A stretch of DNA of 64,000 nt from an uncultured Dokdonia sp. Lineage in GTDB: Bacteria > Bacteroidota > Bacteroidia > Flavobacteriales > Flavobacteriaceae. The number at the start of each line of letters is the position of its first letter. Within the stretch, counting starts at the first letter, position 1. The notes beneath the pieces were generated by a model. It did not search any database. It was not told the DNA's origin and was given only the letters and a program-made list of their open reading frames with translations. Positions 28,266 to 36,063 of this stretch are shown here, in pieces. The stretch lies in the NCBI RefSeq assembly GCF_947492535.1, contig NZ_CANLNH010000017.1, positions 44,615 through 108,614 of the forward strand, written 5' to 3'. A program made the position numbers and the translations under genes.

Positions 28266-29093
28266 ATGAAATGGTTGAAGCGTATTTTTGATTTTTATAT
28301 CAATAGTAGTATACATGTGAGTTTAGCAGTGGTTTCGTTGGTGTTTGTGACCAATGAAACTTTCAACATTTCTTATCACAAAGAATTTGTTTTTTTTGTT
28401 TTTTTTGCAAGTGTAACTGGATACAATTTTATAAAGTATTCACGTTTAGCTAAACTGCACCATTTAAGTCTCACAGAATCCTTACGTGCTATTCAATTAT
28501 TTTCATTGGTGTCTTTTGGATGTATGGTGTATTATGCACTGAAACTTTCTTATGATGTATTATATGTGTGTGTTGTTTTTGGTTTGCTTACATTGTTGTA
28601 TGCGCTGCCTGTGCTTTCGCGAAAGCGTAATTTACGTTCATTTTATGGAGCAAAAATGTATACGATTGCTATTGTTTGGGCAGGTGTAACGGTATTGTTG
28701 CCAGCAATAGATGGTTTGTTAGAATTAAGTGTAGACGTATGGATTACTTTTGTACAACGATTTTTATTTATCATCGTTATCACATTACCATTTGATATTA
28801 GAGATCTGAATTATGATCGAGAAGAGATAAATACGATCCCTAAAAACTTAGGAATTAAATATACTAAGCTTTTAGGGATCGGTTTACTTATACTATTTTT
28901 TATTATTGAATTTTTAAAAGATCATATTCAATATAAAAATGTGTTTTCTTTATGTTTGGTAGGTATGCTTTCTGCTATATGCTTGTTATGTTCTTCAGAC
29001 AAGCAATATAAGTATTATGCTTCTTTTTTTGTGGAAGGGTTGCCTATGATTTGGTTTGGTTTACTGAGTTTGCTGTGCGTTTTATTGCCCTAA
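28266..29093 (+). CDS. UbiA-like prenyltransferase family membrane protein
   Basis: A 275-aa integral membrane protein with about eight helices. The segment LPFDIRDLNYDREEINTIPKNLG (in outline) resembles the second Asp-rich motif of UbiA prenyltransferases, and YNFIKYSRL near residue 57 sits where the first motif would be, but without its usual NDxxD. It may therefore be a divergent or inactive family member. It overlaps the convergent anti-sigma gene by 12 nt. A palindrome copy (core 28615-28624) encodes VLSRKRN between two helices. Confidence 0.7.
   Translation: MKWLKRIFDFYINSSIHVSLAVVSLVFVTNETFNISYHKEFVFFVFFASVTGYNFIKYSRLAKLHHLSLTESLRAIQLFSLVSFGCMVYYALKLSYDVLYVCVVFGLLTLLYALPVLSRKRNLRSFYGAKMYTIAIVWAGVTVLLPAIDGLLELSVDVWITFVQRFLFIIVITLPFDIRDLNYDREEINTIPKNLGIKYTKLLGIGLLILFFIIEFLKDHIQYKNVFSLCLVGMLSAICLLCSSDKQYKYYASFFVEGLPMIWFGLLSLLCVLLP
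28615..28624. repeat. Iterated palindrome core, inside UbiA-like gene
   Basis: GCTTTCGCGAAAGC with exact core. It is read in the Leu-Ser-Arg-Lys frame and falls in a cytoplasmic loop. Confidence 0.8.
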
Positions 29094-29324
29094 TTCTTTT
29101 GCAAGTCTTTCTTTTAAAGCATTTTTTTCATCTTGACTTACTGTCTCAACTTTTGGGCTATTCATAGCCTTGGTAAGTTTTGTGTTGTTTGCAGTATATG
29201 TTCTACAAGCTCTACAGTACATCAAGTGAAAGGTAAGCTTTATCTTCTCTAGGAGACCAGCTTCTTTGTATTGATTTTTGTCACAGATATGATTTGCTTC
29301 GTGACATTCTAATTTTACTTTCAT
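29082..29324 (-). CDS. Putative zinc-finger anti-sigma factor
   Basis: An 80-aa protein that looks like a soluble ZAS-type anti-sigma factor. His and Cys residues are arranged as LECHEANHICDKNQ near the N-terminus and FHLMYCRACRTY near residue 35, close to the HxxxCxxC zinc site. There is no membrane helix. It lies 31 nt after an ECF sigma gene on the same strand, which strongly supports the pairing. Its 3' end overlaps the convergent UbiA-like gene by 12 nt. Confidence 0.75.
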   Translation of the reverse strand: MKVKLECHEANHICDKNQYKEAGLLEKIKLTFHLMYCRACRTYTANNTKLTKAMNSPKVETVSQDEKNALKERLAKELGQ

Positions 29325-29355
29325 ATTGTATTCTTTCTTAATAATTTTTGAGTAT

Positions 29356-29907
29356 TTAGAACCAGTCTTTTTCCATACAACTAGCCATAGCTGTACGAGC
29401 TCTATGTATGATTACCCAAAAGTTAGACGGAGTAATATCGAATTCATTACAAATTGTTTCTGTATCAAACCCATCTATGGTTTTCATTCTGAAAATACGT
29501 GCTTGTTTTTCTGGAAGTTTAGAAAGGCATCCATAAATAGCTTCTCCTAATTCTTCATTTTGAATTTGATCTTCTGCTGTTTTATCAAACGGATCTGCTA
29601 CACGTTCTTCTAACCAGTCACCCTCGCTCTCATCATCTTTATAATTAATGTGAACTTCTGCTTTTCCTTTTTTAGAATTTGATTTACGATAGTGATCTAT
29701 AATTTTACGTTTAAGAATAGATATAAGCCACGTACGTTCGCTAGCATCTCCTTTAAAGTTTTTCATAGACTTAAGACCAGCAAGAAATGTTTCTGATATT
29801 AAATCCTGAGCCATCTCTCTATCATTTACGCGAGCGATGGTATAATTAAATAAATAATCTGAATATTGGTCGACCCATTTTGTAGGATCTATTTGGTTTG
29901 ATGGCAT
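29356..29907 (-). CDS. ECF-type RNA polymerase sigma factor
   Basis: A sigma-70 family group IV protein of 183 aa. Region 2 is DYLFNYTIARVNDREMAQDLISETFLAGLKSMKNF (in outline), then WLISILKRKIIDHYRK, and region 4 is LPEKQARIFRMKTIDGFDTETICNEFDITPSNFWVIIHRAR (in outline). The ATG at 29907 is used; a TTG at 29943 would include the promoter. A TATTTTTG box and a striking 15-bp inverted repeat lie just upstream, so autoregulation is plausible. It is followed by its likely anti-sigma gene. The stimulus is unknown. Confidence 0.9.
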   Translation of the reverse strand: MPSNQIDPTKWVDQYSDYLFNYTIARVNDREMAQDLISETFLAGLKSMKNFKGDASERTWLISILKRKIIDHYRKSNSKKGKAEVHINYKDDESEGDWLEERVADPFDKTAEDQIQNEELGEAIYGCLSKLPEKQARIFRMKTIDGFDTETICNEFDITPSNFWVIIHRARTAMASCMEKDWF

Positions 29908-29931
29908 AGCCGATTTTATCGAGGGTTTACG

Positions 29932-29939
29932 CAAAAATA
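29932..29939 (-). promoter_or_regulatory. Predicted -7 element of sigma factor gene
   Basis: TATTTTTG on the minus strand (TAnnTTTG), 24 nt before the ATG. The spacing places the -33 region between the arms of the adjacent inverted repeat. Confidence 0.45.
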
Positions 29940-29941
29940 AC

Positions 29942-29986
29942 AATTTTGATAAAATTCACACTGTTAATGTAAATTTTATCAAAATT
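29942..29986. promoter_or_regulatory. 15-bp perfect inverted repeat, candidate operator
   Basis: Arms AATTTTGATAAAATT (29942-29956) and its exact complement (29972-29986), with a 15-nt spacer. It covers the -33 region of the ECF sigma promoter. The arms are low-complexity AT sequence, so chance is not excluded, but 15 of 15 pairs is notable. Confidence 0.5.
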
Positions 29987-30140
29987 TTATAGTAAGTCTA
30001 CTAGAAAGTTTTTTGGAAAGATATGATTTTAAGATTAATAAAACGTAGGAGTTTATATGTTTTAGCTGTTATACATATAAAGACTACAATTTATTTAAAG
30101 GCTTTTATGCTTTTAATATGTTCACTAAAAACTAAATGCT

Positions 30141-31766
30141 ATGAAAAAAATATTACTGCCTGTATGTACATTATTATTTTTTTTGAATGGAACTTCTGCT
30201 TTTTCGCAATGGCTAAATTTTGAAGATGAGACTGAAGACCGTATTGTCATCTCGACGATAACGGATAATGAAAATCCTGATGTTGTAGATGATATGGAAA
30301 AAGATTTTCTAGTAGCAGATTTTGACAATGATTCTTTTCAAGATCTAGTTGTTGTACGAAAAACACCTTTTTCTTTTGAGGGAGCTAAAACGGACCTTCT
30401 ATTAATGAATAATGGAAATGGAGTGCTCGAAGATCAAACAGATGTATTAGCTCCAGAGTTTCTAACAGATCCTACAGATGCTAGAGATGCAATTACTGTA
30501 GATATAGATCTAGATGGTTGGATGGATATTTTTATTGTAAATACATTTCAAGATCAACCTAAGTTATATATGAATAGAGGTAATGATACCGATGGAAATT
30601 GGTTAGGGTTGGAAGATCAGACAGATACAAGACTTCCTTCACTTACGATAGATGTGATACAATTTTGCGCAGCAATAGCTGGCGATCTTACAGGAGATGA
30701 GTATCCAGAAATATATATGGTTAATTATAGTCAGACTGGACCTGTGTTGGATGTATTATATATAAATGATGGAAACGGTAATTTTACGGAAGAAGCTCAA
30801 AGTCGTATGGGAAATTTAAGGACCTCTAGTTTTGGTACGGCAACAGAATTTCACGATGTAGATAATGATGGTGATTTAGATATTATTAAATGTCTTGGCG
30901 CAGGAGGAGGTCCTGTAGTTCCATTTAATGATCAAGGGTTATTTACAATGTTTAATAATGGTGATGGGACCTTTACAAACTTTCAAAGATTTCCTGGACC
31001 CGCACCTTATATGTTTACTGCAAGTGATTTGGATGATGATGGCGATCTAGATTTTTATACGGTTGATGATTTTCAAGATTATGTAAATTATACTGGAGCT
31101 ATACAAATAGATCAAAATGTAATATACACACAACAAATGTTAACATCAGATAGAACTGATGTGTGGGGAGGAAATGTGAAAATGGTAGACTTAGATGGCG
31201 ATGGCGATCAGGATGTTACTATTGCCAGTGTAGATACTGATGAACCTCCTTGCGATACTTCTGAAGATAATGGACAAAATGGTGGTATTAGAACGTTTAC
31301 ACTGTTTGAAAATGAAGGTGTCTTTGGAGGTGCTATCATTGATCCTTATGAGAATCAAGATAATATCTGGAATATTGGAAATTATGATCAGGATTTTATA
31401 GATATTAATAATGACGGACTTTTAGATATTATACTAGGAGCTTGTGAAGGGTATATGTTTTTAATACAGGAAGAGACTTTAGCTGTAGATGATGTATCAA
31501 CTTCTATTAGTGAGACAATATCTATATTTCCTAATCCAAGTAATGGTATTATGAATATACGTATGAATGATGTGCAAAGTGAAGAAATTCTAATAGATGT
31601 TTATACGGTAACAGGAAGATTGCTTACTTCTATTTCTAGAGATGCTACATTAAGTAATACACAGGTATTTGATGTGGATATCACTGAACAGGCAAGTAGT
31701 GGAATTTACTTTATGAAATTTACTACAGACCAAGGAACAACTACTAAGAAGATAATTATTGAGTAA
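30141..31766 (+). CDS. Secreted FG-GAP/VCBS-like repeat protein with T9SS sorting domain
   Basis: A 541-aa secreted protein. A Sec signal peptide ends at SAFSQ. The body has repeated calcium-loop motifs of the FG-GAP/VCBS type: DIDLDGWMDIF, DVDNDGDLDII, DLDDDGDLDFY, DLDGDGDQDVT and DINNDGLLDII, consistent with a beta-propeller. The last 75 residues (ISIFPNPSNG...SGIYFMKFTTDQGTTTKKIIIE) are a type A T9SS C-terminal sorting domain that PorU would remove. The ligand or role is unknown; adhesin or binding protein is possible. A good terminator follows. Confidence 0.88.
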   Translation: MKKILLPVCTLLFFLNGTSAFSQWLNFEDETEDRIVISTITDNENPDVVDDMEKDFLVADFDNDSFQDLVVVRKTPFSFEGAKTDLLLMNNGNGVLEDQTDVLAPEFLTDPTDARDAITVDIDLDGWMDIFIVNTFQDQPKLYMNRGNDTDGNWLGLEDQTDTRLPSLTIDVIQFCAAIAGDLTGDEYPEIYMVNYSQTGPVLDVLYINDGNGNFTEEAQSRMGNLRTSSFGTATEFHDVDNDGDLDIIKCLGAGGGPVVPFNDQGLFTMFNNGDGTFTNFQRFPGPAPYMFTASDLDDDGDLDFYTVDDFQDYVNYTGAIQIDQNVIYTQQMLTSDRTDVWGGNVKMVDLDGDGDQDVTIASVDTDEPPCDTSEDNGQNGGIRTFTLFENEGVFGGAIIDPYENQDNIWNIGNYDQDFIDINNDGLLDIILGACEGYMFLIQEETLAVDDVSTSISETISIFPNPSNGIMNIRMNDVQSEEILIDVYTVTGRLLTSISRDATLSNTQVFDVDITEQASSGIYFMKFTTDQGTTTKKIIIE

Positions 31767-31787
31767 AACAAATGATATTTTATTTTC

Positions 31788-31825
31788 AAAAGGCAAGCAA
31801 GCACCACACATTGCTTGCCTTTTTT
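31788..31825 (+). terminator. Terminator after T9SS cargo gene
   Basis: Thirteen-bp perfect stem (AAAAGGCAAGCAA and its complement), 10-nt loop, and T run. Confidence 0.85.
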
Positions 31826-31848
31826 ATGCTAAATAATTAAAATGCTAT

Positions 31849-32298
31849 TTAGCGTTCAAGTTCTTTTTTAAGAATTGAATTTCTATTTTCAATAAAACTT
31901 GTCAAGTGTTTTTTAAGGAGCAGCTTGTCAAATAATTTTCCAAATATCCCGTAAGGGGTTTGATAGGTAATCACATCTTTCATATGAACACTCTCTTCTT
32001 TTTGTTCAAAATAATGTTGATGTCTAAATGATTTAAAGCGGCCTTCTATCATTTCATCTACAAAGTAAGAGGAAGCTTCATAGGCAGATATAATAGAAGT
32101 GTGTGTCAAGAATACTCCAAAATGCTTTCCTCTCCAGGTAACTGTTTCATTATGCTTTATAATTCCAGAGGTCACCCCAGCAATGGCCTCTTCATTGGTT
32201 TGTGAAGCTGTTTTCTTATGGAAATCAATATCTAATGAGAGTTGAAAAGCTTCTTCTACGGTACTATGAATTTTTGTGTGTAGTGTTATGACGGTCAT
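31849..32298 (-). CDS. SRPBCC family protein
   Basis: A 149-aa protein of the START/Bet v1-like SRPBCC fold (cyclase/dehydrase or 'cell division inhibitor' type): begins VITLHTKIHSTVEEAFQLSLDIDFH, has a central GKHFGVFLTHTSII strand pair and ends with the long helix LLKKHLTSFIENRN. Such folds bind hydrophobic ligands. Its start overlaps the stop of the TIGR01777 epimerase gene by 4 nt (ATGA). It is the last gene of the nine-gene operon headed by the GbsR-like regulator. SRPBCC plus TIGR01777 is a recurring pair in bacteria, often near photolyase genes; none is seen here. Confidence 0.78.
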   Translation of the reverse strand: MTVITLHTKIHSTVEEAFQLSLDIDFHKKTASQTNEEAIAGVTSGIIKHNETVTWRGKHFGVFLTHTSIISAYEASSYFVDEMIEGRFKSFRHQHYFEQKEESVHMKDVITYQTPYGIFGKLFDKLLLKKHLTSFIENRNSILKKELER

Positions 32299-33221
32299 GT
32301 GGTTAATTCTTTTAGGGCAGTTTCTAAATTTTGATAGGAGAATGTGTATCCATGTTCAAGCAAACGTTTAGGAATTACATTGCGACTTTTTAATAAGAGT
32401 TCGGTTTCTGTACGAATTAGAAACGCTCCCATTTCTAATATGGGTTTAGGAGCTGGTATTCCAAATGGAATGTTGAGCGTTTTACGTAATAACCTCATTA
32501 ATGTTTTATTATCAGACGGATGTGGAGAAACTACATTTATGACACCATCTATCTCGCTGTTTTTGATACAAAAATCAATAATTTGAACAAAATCATCTTC
32601 GTGTATCCAACTGAATTTTTGATCTCCAGATCCTTGTTTTCCGCCTAGACCCAATTTTGTCATTGTCGTCATAGGTTGTAGTGCTCCTCCTTCTTTTCCT
32701 AAGACAATAGCAGTACGTAAAGCGACTTTTCTTGTCGAGGGTGTATTTGCTTCAAAGAATGCTTTTTCCCACGCTTTCGCAATACTTACAGAAAACCCAT
32801 TGCCTATTTCGCCATGTTCTTCATCCATTTCTTTATCTAATGAATGTCTGTATATCGTTGCTGTAGATGAATTCAACCATACCTTTGGAGGGTTTTTACA
32901 TACCGCAATAGCTTCACCTAAAACAGTCGTGCTATCTACTCTAGAATTCAAAATAAGGTCTTTGTTTTTTTGGTGATACCTACAATCTACAGATCTTCCT
33001 GTCATATTGATAAGTACATCTGCTCCATCTAATTCAGTTGCCCAATCATCTATGGTTTTTGCATCCCAAATCACTGTTTTAGAATTGTCTTTGATGGTGC
33101 TTTCCTGCCTGCCGGCAGGCAGGCGCGAAAGCAAAACAATTTCGTCAAAAGAATCTTTGAAATAAGAGATGATAACCGAGCCTAAAAATCCTGTGCCTCC
33201 AGCAATAATAAGTTTTTTCAT
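32295..33221 (-). CDS. TIGR01777 family NAD(P)-dependent epimerase/oxidoreductase
   Basis: An extended-SDR protein of 308 aa. It starts KLIIAGGTGFLGSVIISYF with the NAD-binding glycine motif at about residues 7-13, has LINMTGRSVDCRY, and the family's C-terminal DUF1731-like part (LGLGGKQGSGDQKFSWIHEDDF, in outline, and IPFGIPAP). The substrate is unknown. Odd feature: residues about 31-45 (LSRLPAGRQEST) are encoded by a TTTCGCGAAA palindrome that is split by a GC-rich 20-bp palindrome (33104-33123). Translation is coupled to the SRPBCC gene. Confidence 0.88.
   Translation of the reverse strand: MKKLIIAGGTGFLGSVIISYFKDSFDEIVLLSRLPAGRQESTIKDNSKTVIWDAKTIDDWATELDGADVLINMTGRSVDCRYHQKNKDLILNSRVDSTTVLGEAIAVCKNPPKVWLNSSTATIYRHSLDKEMDEEHGEIGNGFSVSIAKAWEKAFFEANTPSTRKVALRTAIVLGKEGGALQPMTTMTKLGLGGKQGSGDQKFSWIHEDDFVQIIDFCIKNSEIDGVINVVSPHPSDNKTLMRLLRKTLNIPFGIPAPKPILEMGAFLIRTETELLLKSRNVIPKRLLEHGYTFSYQNLETALKELTT
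33099..33132. repeat. Iterated palindrome split by a GC-rich 20-bp palindrome
   Basis: CCTGCCTGCCGGCAGGCAGG (33104-33123) is a perfect 20-bp palindrome. Its flanks, GCTTT on the left and CGCGAAAGC on the right, join to GCTTTCGCGAAAGC when it is removed. It looks like one palindromic element inserted in another, within the epimerase gene, kept in an open frame. Confidence 0.75.
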
Positions 33222-33228
33222 AATATAT

Positions 33229-33627
33229 TTATTGTGTTACAGTAGGACCTTGCACGCGTTGAATAATGGTTGATTTTGATTTCTTACGACCTCTTAAAAA
33301 TAAGAATAAGTTAAGGAATAGCATAACCCCTAAGTAGATAGAAAAACCTCCAATTTTAGTACTTAATACTTCTATAAGCTCTTGATACGTTTCATCAAAA
33401 TGATAACTTTCAATTCTTAATATAGAAAGCCCAAAACCTAAGTTTAATAAATAAAACCCGATTTCAAAAAGCCGATTGGTAGAGAGCGCAATCTCTTCAC
33501 GGCCTTTAAAGATTTCTATCATAAAGATACGTCCATTCTTAAATAATGTCTTTGAAACAAAAAATGTGAGTAATATGATAACAGGTAAATAAATAAAATA
33601 ACCGATAATGATCTTTGAAGTTTCCAT
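33229..33627 (-). CDS. Small integral membrane protein (paralogue A)
   Basis: A 132-aa protein with four predicted membrane helices (about residues 7-26, 50-70, 90-112 region) and a basic C-terminal tail GRKKSKST. I know no family for it. It is related to the upstream 117-aa product: both have YxxYLP/YGxxM first helices, then FKNGRIFMIEIF or YRNGNVFVLHLM, a GFYLLNLGFGLSIL or GYYLVNIGYAVYTI helix, and a late IGGFSIYLGVMLFLNL or VGSIVLILAGLHYMNI helix. It lies 7 nt before the epimerase gene in the GbsR-led operon. Confidence 0.7.
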   Translation of the reverse strand: METSKIIIGYFIYLPVIILLTFFVSKTLFKNGRIFMIEIFKGREEIALSTNRLFEIGFYLLNLGFGLSILRIESYHFDETYQELIEVLSTKIGGFSIYLGVMLFLNLFLFLRGRKKSKSTIIQRVQGPTVTQ

Positions 33628-33638
33628 AATAATTGTAT

Positions 33639-33992
33639 TTAAATGTGTTGTTTTTGTGATTTAAAAAAGAGTTGTAGTACAATGATATTCATGTAATGTA
33701 ATCCTGCTAAAATGAGTACAATACTTCCTACGTGAGACGCTATCGTATCGATGACGCTATAGGCATTTCTTACCGTCTTCCAAGTAGAAATTGTGTAGAC
33801 AGCATATCCTATGTTTACTAAGTAATATCCCGTTAAGAGTATATTATTTATGTATAGACATAGTTGTGCATTGGTAGGCATAAGATGTAAGACAAAGACA
33901 TTTCCATTACGATAACAAATAAGCCCTACTTTGTAGATAATGTATATCATCATACACCCATAAATAAGATAAGCGAGGATGTTATAGTTCAT
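33639..33992 (-). CDS. Small integral membrane protein (paralogue B)
   Basis: A 117-aa hydrophobic protein with four predicted helices, homologous to the next gene in the operon (see the shared YRNG/FKNG and GYYLxN segments). Its start overlaps the stop of the preceding gene by 11 nt, so translation is coupled. No known family was recognised. The paralogous pair may form a heteromeric membrane complex; this is inference from duplication and adjacency. Confidence 0.68.
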   Translation of the reverse strand: MNYNILAYLIYGCMMIYIIYKVGLICYRNGNVFVLHLMPTNAQLCLYINNILLTGYYLVNIGYAVYTISTWKTVRNAYSVIDTIASHVGSIVLILAGLHYMNIIVLQLFFKSQKQHI

Positions 33993-34323
33993 TAGACAAT
34001 GGTTTGGAAAATATGTCTTTTTGTTTCTTTATGAGGAAAAGAAAACAGATAGCAATTAAAGCAGCGATAGATAAGCTTATAGTAAATGATATATCTTTTC
34101 CAATGCTTAGAATACTTAATACAATAGCCACTAGGAAAGGGTATGCGATAAAATAGTTACGTAATGTGGTATCTAGATGTCTCCATTTTGTAAGATATAT
34201 TATATAGGATATCACTTGTGTAATACCAGTAATGGCCATAAATAAAAGACCTATAAAAGGAATAAATGCAAGTATTAGATTTATAATGATGATAACCTTA
34301 TTGATGTTATATAGTCGTTTCAT
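33982..34323 (-). CDS. Small integral membrane protein
   Basis: A 113-aa protein with four predicted helices and little else: LILAFIPFIGLLFMAITGITQVISYIIY and YFIAYPFLVAIVLSILSIG (in outline), ending in a short basic tail. I start it at the ATG at 34323, 7 nt after the methyltransferase stop; a TTG at 34362 would overlap that gene. Not homologous by eye to the paralogue pair after it. No family recognised. Confidence 0.65.
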   Translation of the reverse strand: MKRLYNINKVIIIINLILAFIPFIGLLFMAITGITQVISYIIYLTKWRHLDTTLRNYFIAYPFLVAIVLSILSIGKDISFTISLSIAALIAICFLFLIKKQKDIFSKPLSNEL

Positions 34324-34330
34324 AATCTTA

Positions 34331-35218
34331 TTATTTTTCCGCGGTGATGAGGTAATAGCCAAAATCTTTCATATGCAATCCAGAAGTCAATGCATAAAAA
34401 GAAGCTTTTAGATTATCCCAACTTTGTTTTTTGATAGGTTCTCTTTTCAATAACTTCTTTAATAGAAATAAAGGAATGGCAAAAGGCACGTGAAAAACAG
34501 AAGGCGCTACCCGAGGAGAAATATCTTCAATAGTCACTTTAGAAAACCCTACTTTTTCTAACTCTTTTTTGACCGTAGTAATAACACCAAGACCTTCTAA
34601 ACTCCATTTTTTACAAAGCTTTTTATAACTATAAGAGCTTCCTATACATAATTTACTTGGTGGCTTTTTTAAAAAAGCATCAGCGATGACAAGACGTTTC
34701 CCAGGCTTAAGAATACGATATGCTTCTTTGAGGGTGTCATAACTATGACCCGAATGACAAAAACTCTCCATAGCAATTGCCCCATCCGTACTATTGGATG
34801 GTATAGAGGTATTACGAAAGTCTTCTTTGATAATAACAGCAGTATCCTTTTTTAATAATTTATTTCCTTCTGTTACTTGAAAATCAGATACAGTAACTCC
34901 GATCATAGAGAGCGCAGCATGTCTTTGTAAGAAGTGACGCATCGTTCCTCCCATACCACATCCTAAGTCTGCTACAAATTGTTTTGAAGGAGAAAGCTCA
35001 AGTCTCTTTAAAACTTGTGTATTCATTTCATTTAGCATAGAATCACGTCGAAACGGATTTGTTTTTCCAAAAGAGAAATACCCAAAATGCATATTAAAAT
35101 CCTGACTCCAAAACGTATAATCTTCTGTTGCTTCATCATAAAAATTCTTGATTTCTTTACGAGTAGCATGGGTTTTTTTATGATACGTTTTTACGATATG
35201 TGATAGTGAAATGCTCAT
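34331..35218 (-). CDS. SAM-dependent methyltransferase
   Basis: A class I methyltransferase of 295 aa, starting at the ATG at 35218. Motif I is VADLGCGMGGTMRHF near residue 93. GVTVSDFQVTEGNKLL follows, and DGAIAMESFCHSGHSYDTLKEAYRILKPGKRLVIADAF (in outline) gives motifs II-III. Layout and length resemble small-molecule C/O-methyltransferases of the UbiE, tocopherol or sterol type, which suggests a lipid-like or isoprenoid substrate. It is the only clear transferase in an operon of membrane proteins. Confidence 0.85.
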   Translation of the reverse strand: MSISLSHIVKTYHKKTHATRKEIKNFYDEATEDYTFWSQDFNMHFGYFSFGKTNPFRRDSMLNEMNTQVLKRLELSPSKQFVADLGCGMGGTMRHFLQRHAALSMIGVTVSDFQVTEGNKLLKKDTAVIIKEDFRNTSIPSNSTDGAIAMESFCHSGHSYDTLKEAYRILKPGKRLVIADAFLKKPPSKLCIGSSYSYKKLCKKWSLEGLGVITTVKKELEKVGFSKVTIEDISPRVAPSVFHVPFAIPLFLLKKLLKREPIKKQSWDNLKASFYALTSGLHMKDFGYYLITAEK

Positions 35219-35229
35219 AATGATATTAG

Positions 35230-35664
35230 TTAAATAATTCCTGTAAGATTGTGTATAAATAGCGCTGTAAAGACAACTGCAAAAAGCACAAACAGTATAT
35301 TCATACAATAGCTTCCTATTTTAAAAATAGGTTCCTGTGGGATTTCATACATAGGATAATAAGCTACCTGAGTGCCGACTTTTCCCACCCAGTATGCTCC
35401 AATTAACCCCGTGATTGCCAAAGCTAAGGGCGTCTGATTTTTAAGATCTTCAGTAAGTAAAAGAGCAATGAGTCCAAAAGAAAAATTAAGCCCTTGTATA
35501 TACCGTCCATAGGTTTTTGCAATTTCTTGATTAAGCGGTTTTAATTGTTTAACATCTGTATACCAATCAAAAACACGGTGACGTATATATGGATAGATAA
35601 GCGCGGTAAATATCTGTCCGCAACCTCCTAAAATAATAAGCCAATTGGGAATATGAATATTCAT
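35230..35664 (-). CDS. Small integral membrane protein
   Basis: A 144-aa protein with four predicted membrane helices. It begins NIHIPNWLIILGGCGQIFTALIYPYIRH and has the polar stretch QLKPLNQEIAKTYGRYIQGLNFSFG between helices, then GAYWVGKVGTQVAYYP. Its conserved-looking Tyr, Lys and Gln residues in and beside helices hint at a binding site. It overlaps the preceding gene by 4 nt (ATGA) and is 11 nt before the methyltransferase gene. I do not recognise the family. Confidence 0.7.
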   Translation of the reverse strand: MNIHIPNWLIILGGCGQIFTALIYPYIRHRVFDWYTDVKQLKPLNQEIAKTYGRYIQGLNFSFGLIALLLTEDLKNQTPLALAITGLIGAYWVGKVGTQVAYYPMYEIPQEPIFKIGSYCMNILFVLFAVVFTALFIHNLTGII

Positions 35665-36008
35665 AATGAAGATGTTTTAAATGTTTTGTACTCATGCTTT
35701 TTTTGATGAACCGTATGTATCATAAAAGTGAAGTAGAGTAGTAATGGAATCGGTAATACCATCCATAGATTAGGAGTAGGTAGGTAACAACTACTAATAA
35801 ATAGTATCAGCCCTCCAATGTATAATTGGAAACGAACACTCGTAGGTTGCATTATAAAAAGCACCACGCCAACAAGACCTTGGTAAATACCAATGATGAC
35901 AGGAAGTATCATTGTGAGTAACCAAAAGCTTTCTTCTATATATCCCAGTATACCTGATACCATTAGCGTACTGAGTAAGAAGGTATTTATATATGTTAGT
36001 GTTTTCAT
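35661..36008 (-). CDS. Small integral membrane protein
   Basis: A 115-aa protein with four hydrophobic helices and a basic C-terminal tail (HQKKHEYKTFKTSSL). First structural gene after the GbsR-like regulator. A TTTCA-N8-TGAAA palindrome sits 19 nt before its start and matches the one at the regulator's promoter, so it may be directly controlled. Coupled by an ATGA overlap to the next gene. No known family. Confidence 0.68.
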   Translation of the reverse strand: MKTLTYINTFLLSTLMVSGILGYIEESFWLLTMILPVIIGIYQGLVGVVLFIMQPTSVRFQLYIGGLILFISSCYLPTPNLWMVLPIPLLLYFTFMIHTVHQKKHEYKTFKTSSL

Positions 36009-36026
36009 AATCAGAATGTTTTAAAG

Positions 36027-36044
36027 TTTCAGAAAATATTGAAA
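36027..36044. promoter_or_regulatory. Candidate operator 2 (TTTCA-N8-TGAAA)
   Basis: TTTCAGAAAATATTGAAA, within a longer AAGTTTCA/TGAAACTT repeat, between the regulator stop and the first membrane gene. Same half-sites and spacing as the palindrome at 36595-36612. Confidence 0.55.
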
Positions 36045-36063
36045 CTTATAATTAAAAAAATAG

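Noticed and set aside
29908..29943. TTG start for the ECF sigma factor
   Set aside because: It would place the -7 promoter box inside the coding sequence; the ATG at 29907 begins just before the conserved region.
32771..32782. Half palindrome ACGCTTTCGCAA in the TIGR01777 gene
   Set aside because: Only the left half is present. It may be an eroded copy, but a chance match cannot be excluded.
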